DNA of 64,000 nt from Caenorhabditis remanei (GCF_010183535.1 NC_071332.1:930001-994000); one strand, 5' to 3'. Counted from the first letter of the stretch, positions 11,125 to 22,449 are shown. The notes: generated from the letters alone by a model not told the origin. Numbers and translations are program-made.

Positions 11125-13247
11125 CTATGCTGTTTGAGGGATAACATGGCATGTGTACGGTTTTGCAGAGAGTGCACCTCCATAGACTGGCGTCAAATCG
11201 ATTGGTCCATTCGGCACAAACTCGTACTGTTGCATCATTGCACTGAAGATCAGAAACAATTCCAAACGGGCTAACCCCTCCCCAACGCAGCTTCTCTTTC
11301 CGATACTGAATGGAATTGTTCTTTCGAGGACACCCTGAATCAAACTTTCAATTATGGACTTTTTTGGGAATCTATACCTTGTTCATGGTTTCACCGTCTT
11401 GTAGTAGATATCGATCCGGATTGAATTTATCGGTTTCCTCGAAAATGGAGTCACGCTTCAGAATTGACCAGAGTTGGGCAAAAACCCTGGTTCCAGACGG
11501 TATTGTCTGTCCTTTCAGAACAATATCTTCAATATCTGAAATTTATAAAAATAAATAATTTGATTCGAAAAAAGATATTGCATACTTGTATGGGACGCTA
11601 GCAGCGGAATCATACTCGAATGTCTCTGAATCTCATGGATAACCGCTTGTGTGTACGGCATATTTGGCTTGTCAGACATTGAGGGAAGCCTCGACATTCC
11701 GACTACATCGAATATTTGTTTGCGGACTTTGTCTTGAATCTCCGGATACTTCATCATGTAGGCCAGACTCCAGCGAAGTGTGGTCGAAGTGGTTTCCATT
11801 CCAGCTACCCAGAAGTCGAGAACAGATGCGCATAAGTTTTTCATGCTGGAATATGAATGTAGTTGGAACTCTGAATTCTGTTTGCTCACTCTAGTCCCGG
11901 ATTTCCAGTTTGTTCCATTTGTTGTAAGTAAGCGTGAACAAAGTTATCCGGGTCACTCCCTCCATCATAATCTTTGACTTGACTCGCGACTTCCTCGTCG
12001 ATGAATTTTTGATACTGAAACCATTGTTTTACAAATAAGAATTATACTTGCAAGAAACGGGCCGACACGGGCCGTGCGTACCTTGCTTAAAACGCAATCT
12101 TATGAACTGAAAAATATACCAAAATGTAGATCTCAGCGAGTTCTATGTACGTGACTTACTACGGGCCGGAAGGATAGTCGTTAATGTATCGCGGGCCGGG
12201 CGTTTTTTTGTTGTTGCGATTTTTGCGTTTTTTGGCACTTCTTCACTGCCCGCGGCAAATTAACGATTACCCATCCGACCGGCCAGTAGTAGGTTACGGA
12301 CATAGAACTCGTCGAGATCTACATTTTGGTATAATTTTCAGCTCATAGTGTTGGGTTTGGAGCTGGTTACACGTGTTGGCCCGTCTCGGCCCGGTTTGCA
12401 AGTATGAAAAAAATTGTGTATGTGGACTTACTTTCTTCACATTTCTCTTAATACCATAATACCCGCTCTCTCCAATTATTGGAACATGTCGAAACCATGG
12501 GAACGCGGCGATCAGAAGTGAAGCACGACTTTGCAAACTTCTCAAATGAGTATCCACAATTGTCACGAACGTTTTGAACCTTTCGTAGTCTTCATACTTG
12601 TAATGGTATCCAAAAAGACTTTCATTAATGACGTTCCCGACGCAAAGTTGAATCGGCCAAAACATATCCACATTTTTCTTGTCTTCAATTGATTCCAGCT
12701 GAGCTAGAAGTTCATGAACTGATCTCATCACTTGGTCCTCCATCAAGTTCTTTCCCATCCCGAAATTCCGAAGAATTTTCAACGATGTTCTTCTTTGAAG
12801 CACCCAATTCTCTCCGCTTGACATCACCACTCCGGTATTTTTATGAGGTTGCAATAGTGTTTCAGATGGAATGTCAGCTCTGTGGATAAAAGCGTCGCCT
12901 GGAATAATAATTCACGATCTCAATTATAAAATATCCTACCTTGTGTTATAAATGCTTCTTTCAAATACTCATAATCTGTAATCACCACCGATGGAAGAGG
13001 AGTCCACAAAGTGAAGCATGGACCGTACTCCTTGGCCAAGTCATCGAAGTAGATATGGATGTTTTCACCAGGAAACTGAAAAATATACAATGAAATTACA
13101 TATAATCTGAAACTGTATCAAAACCTGCAGAAGATTCCCGATCAGTGGTAATGGAAATGGTCCTTTAGGGTATTTTCTGACTTTCCAGTAAAAGTGTACG
13201 ATGTAAACGGTAACAAAAAACAGAGAAGCAACAATCAGAACACTCAT
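11125..13247 (-). CDS. cytochrome P450, CYP33-like (492 aa)
   Basis: Seven exons read on the minus strand: 13247-13125, 13075-12940, 12898-12432, 12014-11890, 11845-11586, 11535-11378, 11334-11125. Phases agree. The N-terminus is a hydrophobic ER anchor (MSVLIVASLFFVTVYIVHFY) followed by basic residues and the Pro hinge KGPFPLPLIGN. Further on are a C-helix WVLQR, the I-helix AGMETTS at about 298-304, the K-helix EIQR at 355-358, and the haem loop FSIGKRSCVG with ligand Cys439. It should be a microsomal monooxygenase of xenobiotics or lipids using NADPH-P450 reductase. The loop and the following EGLARLELFL resemble the nematode CYP33 group; subfamily is uncertain. I chose ATG 13247 because a TATA box lies between it and the in-frame upstream ATG at 13301. 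Intron 3 carries a family C element. Confidence 0.93.
12046..12410. repeat. family C GC-rich palindromic element, copy 2
   Basis: It begins TACTTGCAAGAAACGGGCCG and ends CCGGTTTGCAAGTATG. The arms include tagatctcagcgagttctatg and its inverted partner catagaactcgtcgagatcta. It occupies the third intron of the P450 gene and gives the clearest view of the family termini. Confidence 0.85.
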
Positions 13248-13285
13248 TTCTAGGCGAATATCTGTAGATTCTGATATATGGGCGA

Positions 13286-13293
13286 TTTTTATA
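13286..13293 (-). promoter_or_regulatory. TATA box of the P450 gene
   Basis: TATAAAAA read on the minus strand, ending 39 bases before ATG 13247. Its position implies a very short 5' UTR. It argues that the in-frame ATG at 13301 lies upstream of transcription and is not used. Confidence 0.55.
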
Positions 13294-13301
13294 GGAAGCA
13301 T

Positions 13302-14557
13302 CAGTCACATTAACTACAAGATACCATGCAATCTGCGTTTTTTCAAATTTTCTTTCTGTGGTTGGGGGAGGGAAAGACACAAGTAAAGGTTATTAAATCA
13401 GAAACTACGAAACTACATTTTATAGTTGTTTCAGCACTTCCTCATTTGCCTTCATGATGTTGGAAAAAGATTGTTGGCTCACTTGTAACTCACTTGTCAG
13501 AATTCGCTTTGTCTTAGTTTTGAGAGACTTGCAGATCATGCTATTCCTTTTTTCGGTATGTATAGATAGCGGAGTTGCATGGAATTCCGACTTCCGGATA
13601 AGAATGTTCATTTCCATGCAACTCGCAACTCTAGTAAGTAAGTTTAAGACTTTTGAGAGACAAAGTAGAGAACCCTTCTGACAAAACGATCAATGACAAC
13701 TAGTTTTTTGAGAAACCATAAAGGAAAAGGAACACACAACATGTTGGCTCCACCCCTAATCTTGACCGCCCGAATCAGAATTTGTACATATCAAAACTTG
13801 GTTTAATTTAATGAAATAATTTTCAAATCATGTGAAGGTCGGCTCTGATTTGTACGACTTCAGTTCCGGGTGTCTCTCATACTGATGAGATTTGGTTTGC
13901 ATGATGTTCTGAAATGGGCGGTTCAGATGAGGACAGTTCAGATCAGACTTGTCACGGGCCGGGCCGGGCCGAAATTAAACAAAATCTCTGCCCGCTCGGC
14001 CCGTTTTGAAACATTTTTTTGAAAAAATAATGAATTTTTGAATTTTTTTGACTTTTTTTGAACTTTTTTTGCAAAAAGTATAGTTTTTGACCAAAACTTC
14101 TCTATTTTTTCGAAAAATTTCAAAACATTTTAGTAAAAAATGAGTACTCATTTTTGAATCCGGGTCGACCGGCCCGATTTTTGACAAGTCTGGTTCAGAT
14201 TATGACCAGGGCCTATTTTTCGTTGAAATCTTGAAACGTTGACCCTACCGAAGACCTTTAACCGCTGGTATATGACAAATTTAAATCTTATGAGTATTTT
14301 GGGCGCCGGTGTCTTTCGACTCCCAATTTTACAAATTTTGCAATGGATTGTAGAGTAAACGTGAAAACTATGTTAGTTTTGTATCCTTGCCCGTTCTCGC
14401 CTGAAAACTGCATGGGACCAAACATTTATGAGCATTACAGTAGGTGAACCAAACAAAAAAGTAAGCATTTCGAAAAAGACTATTGCATCACCAAGTAATG
14501 TGTGTTCTTGAAGATACTATACAATTATTAAAATAACTTTATTATACACTTGCAAAT
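13302..14557. other. intergenic region, P450 promoter side to CHK 3' end
   Basis: It contains a GC-rich patch at about 13950-14185 related to family C (cgggccgggccgggccgaaa at one side, cgaccggcccgatttttgac at the other) around a run of diverged tttttgaa units. An unassigned minus-strand frame of 65 codons sits at 13420-13617 and ends ...SNIMKANEEVLKQL. That frame is not low-complexity, but it has no recognisable domain and could be a remnant or chance. Confidence 0.45.
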
Positions 14558-16505
14558 TTAAAACTCAAAATACTTTGGAAACTTCTGAATGCTGCTCTCA
14601 TGAGTGGAGATCACATCTTCAAGGAGTCCAACCATTTTCGCCATCGCTACCTCTTTCATCTGGAAATAAAATGTTATTCTTGCTGTGAACAGAGCGAACT
14701 TACCTTTTCCTTGTACTCCTCGGATAAATGAGGAGCATGCTCCAACATTGGCGCAATTCCAGGCAACACCATACAACTCATCAATGGGAAAAACACTTGG
14801 TAGCTGTCCTTCAGATTCTGGAGAGTATACGGAACATCCATTCCATCCAACTCTTTTACGAATGTCTTGTAGTATTCCTCCAACAGATAATCTACTTTCT
14901 CTCTTCTATCTTTTGTGGACAGGCATGATGCAAAAAGTCTACCCACATCTTGAGCAGGTGTTGTAATCGAAACTGTCTGAAAAATGTTTGTATGAACAAA
15001 AGTTTCTGTTATCAAATGCACGTCACCTGATAGTCAATGATAGCTTTCAATGTAACTTTCTCTCCTTCCTTCCCGCATAAGAAGTTGGAACTCCACAAGT
15101 CGGAATGAGTGAGAACTGGTTGATAGCCGAAGAATTCACAAGTGTTCTTGAAGTTGGGCAGCATATTTTTATTCAAATAGTAGTCCTTGTTGATCTTCAG
15201 CATCTTCTCAACCTTCTCGGAGTACTCCTCTGGGAAAGCCTTTCTCATCATTTCTTCCATTTTGATATTCGACTTCTCATCCATGAATTGTTCAAAAACC
15301 ATATCAAGGAAGTGCATTCCACGTGCATATTTTGTTTCCTCCTCACTCAATTTCATTCCGATTGCAGAGAACGCGGCGGCACCATGAACAATAGGGAGAA
15401 TATCTTCGGCAGGGATACTTTCATGCATTCCAATGTGATAAGTGTTGGGGAAGTACTCAGAGATGATGTAGGCTTTTAGGGTGTTCTCATCATCAAAGGG
15501 TTTCAATGCGTAGATCTGGATTAAAAAAAAGTTTTTCATAAGGTTGAGAATTTGCTGAATCTCGGTCTGAAAATTCTGGAAATTCAAGCCTAATTTTGTC
15601 CGCGCAGCATCCCCCTCTTCACTCTCCTTAGATTAGGTTTAAAGTAGGCTTAAATTTCCAGAATTTTCAGACCGAGATTTTTAGCCAATGAGCATAACTC
15701 TGCAAATTCTGACAACACCATTTAGTTAAGCATATTCGAAACATATGTGTGCCAAGTTTCAGTAAATTCTCAGCTATAGTACGAAAAAGGTTCCCTTGTT
15801 AGAGCTTTTGAATATTTTAGAACCGCGAGCAGCGAGTTCGGAAAGAGAACGGTCCAATTCAGCTGTGGGCAAAAACTGTTAACCAACTATGGCCACGGCT
15901 TATCCTTGGTGACCTAACATTTTTATAAACTCGGCCACCAGGGTCGATTTACGGCGAAATTGACTTTAACTATGATTTTTCATTAAATAGTCTTCTAAGC
16001 GGCTTGTGTCTTCTATTCTGGCTACAACTCCTGCTGGAGAGGCTCAAGACTCACCTTGGTAAACGGAATCAATGGATGCTTCTCCCTCATCAAAATCTTA
16101 TAAGTCGCCACTTCTCTGTTATGCAAAAGTCGAGTGACCTCTCCCATTCCCTTCAATTTCGCGTCATCCCAGAAGTCCTCTGCACTGAAATCCATCAGCT
16201 TAGTCATCTCGATAAACGGTAACTGAGAGGAAATCTTCACAATGAACTTTTCCGGAAGCTTCTCCTCATCGGCGGCGCCGACCCATTTTGGCTCGACCAG
16301 TGCGATTCTAGACATGAAGCCCTGGAATTTGATGAATTTTTATTTAAATAAAAAATAAAATTACCTTCATATCACTGATATTAGTAACCGTCTTGTCATC
16401 TCCAAACGTGGCAGTTGTACCCAACGCTTTCTGCATTTCCTCCTCGACCTCTCCCCATGTTACATGGGTTCCGAGTAGACCATCAGCAGCAGTGTACAGC
16501 GACAT
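14558..16505 (-). CDS. CHK/EcKinase-like (DUF1679) kinase, 423 aa
   Basis: Five exons on the minus strand: 16505-16365, 16321-16055, 15515-15027, 14976-14704, 14659-14558; all introns are phase 0. The domain is the choline-kinase-like fold of the CHK/DUF1679 family. KFIVKIS with Lys76 is the probable ATP-binding Lys. The Brenner-type catalytic motif HSDLWSSN covers residues 273-280 (Asp275, Asn280). IDYQ at 296-299 supplies the metal-binding Asp297. Length matches the family (about 400-430). Insect relatives phosphorylate ecdysteroids and are proposed to act on xenobiotics; the nematode substrates are unknown. It should be cytosolic, as no signal peptide is present. Upstream lie a TATA box, a CACGTG E-box and GATA-type sites. 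Intron 2 (about 540 bp) holds an inverted repeat. Confidence 0.92.
15558..15680. repeat. inverted repeat in CHK intron 2
   Basis: The left arm at 15558-15595 (aatctcggtctgaaaattct and on) is matched inverted at 15643-15680 (agaattttcagaccgagatt). Arms of about 37 bp with few mismatches flank a 47-base spacer. Confidence 0.8.
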
Positions 16506-16569
16506 TTTTCAGGAATAGAAAAAAAACTAGAAAAAGTTTCAAATTGGGAACTACACACTCCCATGTCTA

Positions 16570-16601
16570 TTTTATACTCCACGTGCTGCTCCTCCTTATC
16601 A
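16570..16601 (-). promoter_or_regulatory. promoter of the CHK-like gene: TATA, E-box, GATA
   Basis: On the minus strand, TATAAAA (16570-16576) lies 65 bases before the ATG. A perfect CACGTG (16580-16585) is just upstream of it, and TGATAA (16596-16601) is further upstream. Another GATAAG occurs near 16640. GATA sites upstream of a TATA box are typical of intestinal genes driven by ELT-2-type factors, and CACGTG suits bHLH factors. Occupancy is inference. Confidence 0.5.
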
Positions 16602-17098
16602 TTGCCATTTTTTTCAACGATAGGTTGATCGTGAGGGCGCTTATCTGAAAATGCCGCACTTTTGACGTGATAACAATAAAACAGGACATATAAATCGTGG
16701 TTTGGGACTGGGGCACAATGCACAAAACTTTTATCGATAGTTCAAGGTTTTTTGTGTCTTCTGAGAGATTCATACTTTCTTCATACTTGCATGATTTGTG
16801 ACTTCCGGAGAACGAAACGGCCTGTGTCGAATATTTTAAGTCTGTTTTTAATTGAAGATTTTGACCTGTCATATGACCAGTGGCTTGGAAAGTCATATGC
16901 AAAAGTCAGGAAAGATATTTTTGTAACCTCTTTCAAGGTTGTGTGTGTAAGGACTGACATACCACTGAATCATTTTGCTGGATGCTCTGGATTACGAGGA
17001 TATCAGTTTTGAGGGTCCGGCTAATTGGGACCTGATTATAGTGATAGCCAGGGACTATATTTTTGCAGAAAATTTTGGTGCATTTGCTGTTTTTTTTC

Positions 17099-17253
17099 CG
17101 AGCCGCCCGGAATTTTGTGGATGAATTTCCTTGACAATCCAAAATTGAACAAGAAGATCCAACAGCTACGAAGTTCAGACAACGTATTGATACTAATGGC
17201 AAAGGTGTTCGGTTCGATGTCTCTATGGACGAATCCGCTTATCTTTTTGATAA
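17099..17253 (-). pseudogene. fragment of a TTBK-like kinase, inverted copy
   Basis: On the minus strand this stretch encodes a diverged copy of exon 3 of the neighbouring kinase gene (18345 onward): IKKISGFVHRDIEPNTFAIS, then SINTLSELRS, FLFNFGLSRK and FIHKIPGGS. It matches IKKMHESGFVHRDIKPNNFA and FLFDFGLARR in the intact gene. The catalytic Lys of HRDxKxxN is Glu, and the metal-binding Asp of DFG is Asn. No matching exons for the N-lobe or C-lobe flank it. It is a dead partial duplicate placed head to head with its relative. Confidence 0.8.
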
Positions 17254-17504
17254 ATCTTGCTCCTAGATGAATAGCGGCACACATCTGGGTTCTAACTAGT
17301 GAATCCTTTACTTTTGTTATTTGTTTCATTAAAAAACAATAAATTTCAGAATTTCCACGTGACCACATGTTTTTTTATCAAAAGATAAAATCTACTATCG
17401 CTTTCTCATCAAATTCCGTGACATCCCATTTTTTTGTTTCAGTTTTTATCTGCCCTATTCTCCTTCCGCCACACCTTCAAATCGACAAATTCAAAATCAG
17501 TTTT

Positions 17505-17513
17505 CATAAATAG
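17505..17513 (+). promoter_or_regulatory. TATA-like element of the TTBK-like kinase
   Basis: CATAAATAG ends about 31 bases before ATG 17544, at the same short distance seen for the P450 and the small secreted gene. It is a weak match to TATAAA, so it is tentative. Confidence 0.35.
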
Positions 17514-17543
17514 ACAGCACGAGGCTCCTTCTGTCTTCCGAAT

Positions 17544-20156
17544 ATGGCAGCTTCAAAGGAAAACGCCGACGATCTGAAATTCAACATTGGAGAATCGTGA
17601 GTTGGAGAGCTCAGCGCGGGGGGTACAGAACGTTTTAATTGAAGTTTTATAGGTGGAGCTAATCTAAAGGTTCATTTTTAGAGTTGACAGCTTTTTGATA
17701 GATGTCTTAGGTTTTGAGATATGCGTCTTTGGAGACTGGGGCCGAGAATGCAACAGGAGCGTGTGGACTGAGAGAAAGAGAACGCAGAGAAGCTAGTGTG
17801 TCTGGCTTCTCTGCGCTCTCGGGGACATTTTGTAACCGGACGTTTCGATACCAAACGCGAGAAGAAATTTCAAAATGAAACTTTAAAAAATGAAAATAAA
17901 AGCTGCCAAGTTTTCACAACTTCGAGATAACGCAGTTTCAAAACGACCAATTTTGCAGAGTGAACGGTTTCAAGCTCGTCAAAAAAATAGACGAAGGTGG
18001 ATTTGGTCAAGTGTTCAAAGTAACGAAAGACAACGAAACATTTTATGCAATGAAGCTGGAGTCGAGTTTTCAAGAGGGTGGATCAGCCATCAAACTGGAG
18101 ATCAACGTGCTGAACGGGTTGCCAAGGGACTCGGTGTTCCCTGGATTCGTTGCGGCTGGAAGAAAGCCACGCTATCATTATCTCGTTCTTGAGTTACTCG
18201 GGGATAATCTGAAAACTTTGAAATCCAAGAGCCCGAATCCTGATGTCTGGACTGATGGAACATGGTCGCGTGTCGGTATTCAATGCTTCTATGCGTAAGT
18301 TTCAATTATTCTCTAATTTTTTCAAATGAAAAACTAAATTACAGAATCAAAAAGATGCATGAAAGCGGATTTGTCCATAGAGACATCAAACCAAACAACT
18401 TTGCCATTGGAATCAATACGTCGTCTGAACTTCGTAGCCGTCGGATCTTCTTGTTCGATTTTGGTTTGGCAAGGAGATTCATTCACAAAATCCCGGGCGG
18501 CTCGAAGAAGAATAGCAAATCCGCTCCGAAGAAGACCAGCGGACCTGCAAAGCTGAAATCCTCTCCGTCGCGGTCGAAAGTCAAGAAGGCGCCGAGCAGA
18601 ATGGCTCAGGTTAATACCAATACCAAAGCCTCTCCTCAGGTTCAAGCACCAGCTGTCGCTTCGGGACCGAAAAAACTTGTGGTTAGTAGTAACTTAGTAC
18701 CCTCCTAGAAATTGTGAGCTATTTTTTTCGGTTTAGGCTCCGAAGGCGAGACTGGCCAAGGAATCTAGAGAGTGTGCCTCGATTTCAAGGGAGGAGTTGC
18801 CTGAGGAGGAGGAGTACGCGTTTCGTCTCCCACGTCCACATACCGATTTCCGTGGAACTCCGCAATACGCATCGCCGAATGCTCATTTGTTGAAAGAGTT
18901 GGTGAGTTGGTGGAATTAGAGAGCTTTGAAATTTAGATTTATTTTGTAGATGTATTCCTGCTCTTCATTTTTGTAGCTGATAGTTTTTTGATAGCTCTTC
19001 TAGTTTCTGAGATACGTCCCTTTAAAGATAGATAGTGAAATCGCGAGAGACGCAGAGAAGTTAGAGGGTCTCCTTTCTCTGCGTCTCTCCTCTGCACAGT
19101 TTGCGTCGCTCATCTTTGACCGCCTATATCTCAAAGCCTAAAAAAGCTATCAAAAAACTATTAACTCATAAAGTGTGTGAAATTTTAAGTAGATTATTTT
19201 TGTTGTTGACAGTTTTTTGATAGCTCTTCTAGCTATTAAGATATGCGCCTTTAACGCCTTTAAAAATAGGAAATGAGATCTAGCAAGGCGCAGAGAAGCT
19301 AGATTGTTTGATTCTCTATTCTCCTCCGAACCCTACAAATTCAGGGTCGCCACGACGACATTTGGTCTCTGATGTACATGATCGCTGAGTTTTTCAACGA
19401 GTTGCCATGGTCCAACAACGAAGAGATTCCAACCGAGGAGATGAAAGACCAGTCGACAATTCTTCGTCTCTTTCATGATGACAAGAATCCGGACCGTCTG
19501 ACGTCTGCGATGCGTCACCAGCTGGAGGAAATTGACAAGAATCTGAAGGAGATGAACTACTACTCGTTTCCGAATTATGAGCTCGTCTACAAGTTTCTGA
19601 AAGACTCGATGGATAAGGCGAAGGTCGTCTGGGATACTCCATTTGATTGGGAACTCGGACCTCAGTCACCGATTGATGCCACCACGAAGAGTAAGAATCT
19701 GAAGAAGAAGAATTTCGAGTGGGAGAATCCGCGTGACTTTTTTGGGGTAAGATTTGTTGTCTATCAAGTTTTTTTAATTCATAGTACTATTTCCTACAGC
19801 AAAACCGTTGGGGAAAACTGAAAGTGCCAATTTTGTCTCCATGTGTTTCCAAGAAACCACCAAATGCTCTGAAACAGAAACTGGGCAAGAATCAGAAGTC
19901 TGACTTCACTCGTGGACAAATGAGTCGAGAAGATTCGGCGGCTGATACGGAGGATGACAAGAAGGCGCAGTCCACCCAGAAGTCTTTGAAGAAGGAGACG
20001 AGTGTCATTGATAATAATAAGAAGATGCCGGCGTCGATCCACAAGTCGTTGAAAGAAGAGGTGACTGCTAAGGATAAGAATGCGTCGGCGATGAAGTCGG
20101 TGATGAAGGAGCCGGATGTCGTTGAGTCGAAGAAGTCCAATAAGGCACCGAAATAG
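17544..20156 (+). CDS. TTBK-like CK1-group protein kinase with activation-loop insert (549 aa)
   Basis: Six exons: 17544-17596, 17959-18294, 18345-18681, 18737-18901, 19345-19746, 19800-20156; phases agree. Kinase features in order: glycine loop DEGGFGQV at 29-36, Lys50 (YAMKLES), HRDIKPNN at 141-148, DFG at 168-170, the GTPQYASPNAH block at about 282-292 standing for the APE region, then GRHDDIWSLMYM. The GRHDD-W motif and the ASxNAH version of APE are marks of the tau-tubulin kinase-like branch, expanded in nematodes and often male-germline expressed. Unusually, about 80 extra residues rich in Lys, Ser, Pro and Ala separate DFG from the GTPQY block. The C-terminal tail is Lys/Ser/Glu-rich with three KSLK(K/E)E-like units. 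Introns 1 and 4 hold family A repeats. A dead partial copy lies upstream. Confidence 0.92.
17665..17830. repeat. family A palindromic repeat in kinase intron 1
   Basis: It carries GTTGACAGCTTTTTGATAG at the left and gcagagaagctagtgtgtctggcttctctgc as the central hairpin. The right arm is less well kept than in other copies. Confidence 0.7.
18958..19335. repeat. two tandem family A repeats in kinase intron 4
   Basis: The first copy (about 18958-19175) is complete, from ttttgtagctgatagttttttgatagct to agctatcaaaaaactattaact. The second (about 19196-19335) has the left arm and hairpin but lacks most of the right arm. Exon 5 starts ten bases after it. Confidence 0.8.
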
Positions 20157-20856
20157 GAGGATTATTCTATTCATTGTATTTTGTATTGTATTGAAAAGAG
20201 AAGGAATGAAGTTTATTATTTGAAAATTTTGTTTGGGTTTTTTTTTGTTAATTGAGCATTTGAACTCGAGAACCTATTAGATAGAACTAGTGTCTTCAAC
20301 TAGAAAAACGACTGTAGAATCTAGTCCTCGGAATTCGAAAATAAAAAAACTGGAAATCGAATTTTTTGACTCTGGAACTTGTTATTTAGAATCTGGGACA
20401 TGAACTCTAAACTCCAGATATTTGAAAATGTGGAGAATGCGAATTCCAAAAGACATTCAAAAAAATCTTATTTTCCAGTGGCCAAAAATTACAAGCGAGT
20501 TGGATGCGCTACCCACCAGGACTTCGCCTCCACGGTCAAAAATCCTAATTAGTTTCCGAGAAATAGATCAAAATTCGAAAATTTTGTGATTGTTTTTTCG
20601 GAAACTAATGAGCGAAATTTGACACCGTCCATCAGGAATGTGTAAACATTTTTATAGCATGTTTTGAGCTATCAGGACCTATTCAAAAGGTAGCAAAAAA
20701 GCCAACAACTTTTTTTTAGATACTCTATATAACAACTGAGAGACAAATCAATAAATAAAAAACAGAGAAAGGACATATCACACGAAAAATTCAATTCTTC
20801 AAAATCTGATGCACACTGTTTAAAAAATATTGAAATTGATTGTGATGTTCCAAAAG
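20157..20856. other. convergent intergenic region, kinase to F-box gene
   Basis: About 700 bp between two stop codons. The only structure is a short inverted pair, attagtttccgaga at about 20548 against ttcggaaactaat near 20607. The rest is AT-rich and would supply both 3' ends. Confidence 0.5.
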
Positions 20857-22176
20857 TTAGTCCAGCTGAAATGTTCTCATATGCAAATGAAATCGAAATT
20901 CAACATCGCAGTCGAATGGCTGAATTTCAATCCATCCTATTCTGTTCTTCTCGACTGTAATCGTTGCAACAACGTCATCTGATCGATAAATATGATAACC
21001 AGTTTTATGTGTAAATCCTTCAGGAGTTCTTCTAAACATGTCGAACTTGTAAAGTTGAATAGGAGATTCTCTGAAAGGATTTTTGAAAGAATTTAAAGAA
21101 ATATACAGACAATTCCCTCACAACTCACTTCTCAACAACAAGCTTCATTAAAGGCTTAATATTTCGTGGTACCGTGTGAAATGGTTCTCCTCCAACACAC
21201 GTGTCAATATCCAGATTCTCCTTGAATTCAATCATCAAAGATGTCCATTTCGGTGTCCATCCAGCTCTCCATTTATCCACCAAAGTTTTAAAGTCAGAAT
21301 TTGTGAAATTTGATCTACTCAAACATATACAAGACGTGTCCGCTTCCAAGAGTTGGTCGAGACTAACCCAGTGAGAATAACGAAAATCTAACAATTTGAA
21401 ACGAGTTTTCAGGGTTTTGAAATCAAAATTGAAAGTTTGACTTGGTTTGAATCGAACAATTAGATTGTTTGTGTTCTGGAAACCACTTAAAATGTTTTGA
21501 TAGAATTCGTTGTTCGATTCTTGTAAAGAATTAGATTCCTTGTCATACAAATTAAAGTTTTTGTATAGATTTCCAGACTGATTGCAATGAAAATCAATCA
21601 ATTTCAGGATGAATTTTTTTTCAAAATTGTGTAAAAATAGGTTAGTGTTTTCCAGTGGAACATTGAATAGATATGATATGTATTGAATCCACGCATCTAT
21701 TGCTGATATTGAAGTTTCAGAAAGATTTACGGAAAGCGTTTGGCTTGATTTGTTTTCTCTGAAATTCAATAAAGTTTCGGAATAAAAGTTTAGCTGAAAC
21801 TCACTTTGCAACCCATGTGGAAATCAAAGATGACAACTTCTTGGGTACTTCTGAGCTCATTTCCATTGAGATTTTTCCAAAATCGATTGTCCACGTGACA
21901 TTTGGAAAATAGTTGACATCTAGCAGAATTTTCGACGATGATTCGAAACACACTTGAAACATTTTACAGCTATTTTCACATTGGATTTTTGATCGAATTG
22001 ATTTGCATACCCCATGCACATTCTGGCTACAAAATGACAGGGAGATTCTGAAAATGCCGAAAAAATAATTATGGTAAACTTTCGAAAGTCACTTACAACT
22101 CAAAGGGACTCATCAATTTCAGAACATGGCGGAGTGCAACAAGGGGGAGAAATAAAAGACGGAATTCTGAGGGCAT
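20857..22176 (-). CDS. F-box protein with FBA_2 domain (388 aa)
   Basis: Four exons on the minus strand: 22176-22097, 22047-21805, 21758-21129, 21070-20857; phases agree. The N-terminus has the Caenorhabditis F-box pattern, split by intron 1: LRHVLKLMSPFEL then ISLSFCSQNVHGVCKSI. The middle, around residues 220-290, carries the FBA_2 signature: WVSLDQLLEADTSCICLSRS, then NFTNSDFKTLVDKWRAG and an SLMIEF strand. Such proteins are thought to be substrate receptors of SCF (Skp1-cullin) ubiquitin ligases; the large, fast-evolving nematode set has been proposed to meet foreign proteins or pathogens. No target can be inferred. The last exon ends HLHMRTFQLD. Confidence 0.9.
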
Positions 22177-22449
22177 TTTTTGATTGGAGAATAGGGAAGG
22201 AAGAAAGAGATGGATGGAGTGAGGTGGGCGGGTGAACTAGCAGATGGTTAATTATGGGTTAATTAATTATAATTGGTTGAATTGGTTTAGATGAAAAGGG
22301 AGATTAGAAAGGGCGGATAGGAAAGGCAGGTTGAGATATTTATTGAGAATTAACTTATATAAAAATGCCACGCTTCTTACAACCGCGCTCTACCAAAACC
22401 AAAGACAAGGTTGAGAAAACGGACGAATTATGTTATATCGTACTGATAT

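Noticed and set aside
13248..13301. Upstream in-frame ATG of the P450 gene
   Set aside because: A TATA box lies between this ATG and the next. The shorter start gives the normal hydrophobic P450 anchor at the very N-terminus.
13420..13617. 65-codon minus-strand frame upstream of the P450
   Set aside because: It looks protein-like but has no domain, no promoter of its own and no partner exons. Kept only as a note in the intergenic entry.
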